NCBI RefSeq assembly: GCF_001245615.1
Contig: NZ_CWKH01000001.1
Span: 3,188,792 to 3,252,791 of the forward strand
Source: Mycolicibacterium neworleansense
GTDB taxonomy: Bacteria; Actinomycetota; Actinomycetes; Mycobacteriales; Mycobacteriaceae
Direction: 5' to 3'
DNA length: 64,000 bases
Shown: positions 61,809 through 64,000 of the stretch, in pieces
Layout: each line of letters opens with the position of its first letter
Numbering within the stretch: the stretch's first letter is position 1
Notes under the pieces: model-generated
What the model was told of the DNA's origin: nothing
Database searches by the model: none
The model's input: the letters and a program-made list of their open reading frames with translations, nothing else
Made by a program: the position numbers and the translations under genes

Positions 61809-63755
61809 ATGGACAGCGCCGACCCCACCGAGCTGATCCGTCATGCCGACGCCACCCTGGCCCGCGTTGGCAAACTCCGGGCCGAGATCGCCGACCGGAT
61901 CCGCGCGAGCACCGATGAGGTCGTGACCGAGACGCTGCAATCGGCGCCGCTGCCGCACCTGCGCCCGTACCTGGCGCGCGGCGCCCGTCTCGGCGCGCTC
62001 ACCAACAGCTACCGCACCGTCGCCGAAGTCCACACCGTGCCGGCCCGGGTCTTGACCCAGGTGCCGGGTGTCGACATCGAGGCCGCGCAGTCGGTGCAGG
62101 CCGCGGCCCAGGCCATGGCTGACCACATCCGCACCACCACGCGGCCCCGGCTGCGCGCCGGGCAGGACACCGAGCTGCTCACCTCACTGCTGACACTGGT
62201 GCGGGCCGAGGCGCCGGTCAAACAACTGCGGCGGCTCATGCCGCGACTACGCAGCAACACCGCATCAGAGCAGCTGCTCGAATCGGTGCATGTTCTCCTC
62301 GACCGCATCGACGACGCCCATCACAGCGACGGTGACGTGTGGGCGCACTACCGCGCCGACCCGCGCCCCGTCGACCAGATGTTGAGCGATTTCGCCTCCG
62401 GGACAACCGATGTGGACGCCGCACAGGGATTTGTCGGCGCCGAGGTCGCCGCACAGGTCGAGCAGACCAGGTTGAACCGCACCCTGTTGCGGACCGAATT
62501 ACGCGGATACCAGGAATTCGGCGCCCGCTACGCGCTGGCACGGGAGCGGGTCCTGCTGTGCGACGACCTGGGCCTGGGCAAGACCTTGCAGGCGCTGACC
62601 GTCGCCGCCCACCTGGCCGCCACCCAACAGCTGCGCCACACCCTGGTGGTGTGCCAGCCGCACACCGGCATCCATTGGGCCGCAGAAACCGCCAAGCACA
62701 CCGCCCTGCGGGCGATCGAGATCCGGGGCAGCGAACGCGATGCGCGCCTTGAGAATTGGAAGAGCTCCGGCGGCGTGGCCATCCTCTCCTACGACACCCT
62801 GCAACGCATCAAACTGCCCGAGCGCCCCGGGCTGGTCATCGTCGACGAGGCCCACCTGCTGCGTGACCCGAAGTCCGACCGGGCCCGGGCCGTCCGCAAC
62901 GTGCTGGCCTCCGACAACCGCGTGCTGTTCCTGTCCGGAGTGCCAATGCACCAGCGGATCGGTGGTTTTCGCCATCTCGCCGACTTCCTGCAACCCGACG
63001 TCGCCGGCAAGGTCGCGCCCAACGCGGGTGACCGCGGGTCGATCGCGTTCCGCCGCGCGGTGGACCGGGTGTACCTGCGACGCGACTTCCGCGACGTCGT
63101 CGACGAACTGCCGGTGCGCATCGCCACCGAGGAATGGGTGCGGCCCAGCCGCGCCGACCGGGAGCGCTACCGCCAGGCCGTCACCAGCGGCAACTTCACC
63201 GCGATCCGCCAGGCGGCCTGGCCGTCCGGGGCACCCACACCGGCAGCCAAGCTGGACCGGCTCGTCGAGCTCACCAACGAGGCCCACATCAACGGCGCCC
63301 GGGTGGTGGTGTTCTCACACTTTCCCGCGGTGCTGGACGTGGTTCGGAAAGCCTTGCCGGGCAATATCTTCGGGCCGGTGGACGCATCGGTGCCCGATCA
63401 GCAGGCAGTCGTCGACGCGTTCGCGACCGACCGCGGCCCGGCCACCCTCCTGGCCCACATCGGAACCGGAGCCCTGGACCTGCGTCGCCTCAGCACCCCG
63501 GCGGTCTTCATCATCACCGAACCGCAGTGGCAGCCGCGCACCGAACGGCAGGTGATCGGACGCACCCAGCGGCTCAGCGAACTGCACACCGTGCGGGTGT
63601 ACCGGCTGCTGGCCCGGGGCACCGTCGACGAACCGATCCGGCGCCTGGCACAACATCCCGATCAAGCCCCGCCGCATCAGGACGAGGTGGTGCGCGCCGA
63701 GCAGGCCCGGCTGGCCCGGGCCGGGCTCACCGCCAAGTTCAGTGGAAGCGGTTGA
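61809..63755 (+). CDS. SNF2-family DNA-dependent ATPase
   Basis: This is a 648-residue SF2 motor. Residues 1-235 are helical and not recognised. The first RecA lobe begins RTELRGYQEFGARYALARER, with Walker A CDDLGLGKTLQAL (Lys258), VVCQPHTGIHWAAE, and motif II LVIVDEAHLLRD (Asp346-Glu-Ala-His349). Lobe two has VVVFSHFPAVLDVV and motif VI IGRTQRLSELHTVRVYRLLA. The usual Q-x-x-x-R-x-x-R-x-G-Q is modified to RQVIGRTQRL. It is likely a nucleic-acid translocase or remodeller. Partner genes are not evident. Confidence 0.85.
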   Translation: MDSADPTELIRHADATLARVGKLRAEIADRIRASTDEVVTETLQSAPLPHLRPYLARGARLGALTNSYRTVAEVHTVPARVLTQVPGVDIEAAQSVQAAAQAMADHIRTTTRPRLRAGQDTELLTSLLTLVRAEAPVKQLRRLMPRLRSNTASEQLLESVHVLLDRIDDAHHSDGDVWAHYRADPRPVDQMLSDFASGTTDVDAAQGFVGAEVAAQVEQTRLNRTLLRTELRGYQEFGARYALARERVLLCDDLGLGKTLQALTVAAHLAATQQLRHTLVVCQPHTGIHWAAETAKHTALRAIEIRGSERDARLENWKSSGGVAILSYDTLQRIKLPERPGLVIVDEAHLLRDPKSDRARAVRNVLASDNRVLFLSGVPMHQRIGGFRHLADFLQPDVAGKVAPNAGDRGSIAFRRAVDRVYLRRDFRDVVDELPVRIATEEWVRPSRADRERYRQAVTSGNFTAIRQAAWPSGAPTPAAKLDRLVELTNEAHINGARVVVFSHFPAVLDVVRKALPGNIFGPVDASVPDQQAVVDAFATDRGPATLLAHIGTGALDLRRLSTPAVFIITEPQWQPRTERQVIGRTQRLSELHTVRVYRLLARGTVDEPIRRLAQHPDQAPPHQDEVVRAEQARLARAGLTAKFSGSG

Positions 63756-64000
63756 TGATCGGGATGCGTTCGATGATCCGGTCGCGCAACCGTGGCTGCG
63801 GATAGGTCACCGGCGGCGGCACATACGGCGGCGGCGTGTAGACCGGGGCCGGCGGAGGTGTGTAGACCGGTGCGGGTGCCGGCGGAACGTAGACGGGTGC
63901 AGGTGCGGGCGCCGGGGCGGCAGGTGCCGGCGGTACCTGAGCGGGCGGCTGATGCGCCGGCGGGTTGGCGACGTCGACCGCCTGAGCCGGTGGTGGCGCG
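63739..64000 (-). CDS. Proline-rich protein, C-terminal part
   Basis: The minus-strand frame from the window edge to the stop at 63739-63741 gives 86 residues, about half of them Pro or Ala. Repeats such as APAPVYTPPPAPVYTPPPYV are followed by the basic tail RLRDRIIERIPIINRFH. The start lies beyond the window. It overlaps the SNF2 stop by 17 bases. The composition suggests a cell-envelope or secreted protein, but no family can be named. Confidence 0.65.
   Translation of the reverse strand, partial: APPPAQAVDVANPPAHQPPAQVPPAPAAPAPAPAPVYVPPAPAPVYTPPPAPVYTPPPYVPPPVTYPQPRLRDRIIERIPIINRFH

Overview
The window is high-GC actinobacterial DNA from a mycobacterium, most likely a rapid-growing Mycolicibacterium. 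This rests on the gene set: a RecCBD operon, an L,D-transpeptidase, tandem mycolic-acid-type methyltransferases beside a KasA/KasB-like ketosynthase, a chromosomal arr rifampicin ADP-ribosyltransferase, PknH-type sensor lipoproteins and a deazaflavin-dependent nitroreductase family protein. Starts by GTG and TTG and 1-4 base overlaps between cistrons are common. No rRNA, tRNA, CRISPR array, prophage or complete insertion sequence was seen.

Layout. 1-2206: end of a MarR regulator coupled to an MFS exporter, then a small secreted protein. 2309-10400: recC-recB-recD, translationally coupled. 10397-16343: small membrane proteins, a secreted alpha/beta hydrolase, two TetR regulators, an NAD(P)-dependent epimerase with a perfect inverted-repeat operator, and an L,D-transpeptidase. 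16471-30738: LOG-family hydrolase, release factor 3 (prfC), secreted ricin-type lectin, Ca2+/H+ exchanger, phytase-like lipoprotein, metallophosphoesterase, MscS channel, OPT transporter, GltS-type symporter and a lipoprotein zinc peptidase. 30783-33522: a gene remnant, a frameshifted EEP-family gene and a PnuC-NadR nicotinamide riboside salvage pair.

33523-39760 is the accessory region. A two-gene McrBC-like system (EVE-AAA+ GTPase plus DUF2357 PD-(D/E)XK nuclease) is divergent from a GIY-YIG/T5orf172 protein. Its right edge is a scar where two genes have both lost their 5' ends. 39983-54957: SDR with zinc ribbon, arr, Mut7-C RNase, nitroreductase-like protein, lipoprotein, an ABC exporter with a cNMP-binding domain, two cyclopropane/mycolate methyltransferases, a ketosynthase without its catalytic cysteine, a NYN RNase, galK-patatin and a P450. 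55055-58737: His-rich secreted peptide, two PknH-C-like lipoproteins (one frameshifted) and a Ser/Thr kinase fused to a periplasmic binding domain. 58984-64000: a large UPF0104-type membrane protein (frameshifted), a repeat element, an SNF2 ATPase and the end of a proline-rich protein.

Three genes (31041, 56248, 58984) are each broken by loss of one base in a G or C run. Sequencing error must be excluded before they are called pseudogenes. A repeat family is present at 44763-44926 and 61382-61688, with conserved internal spacing.
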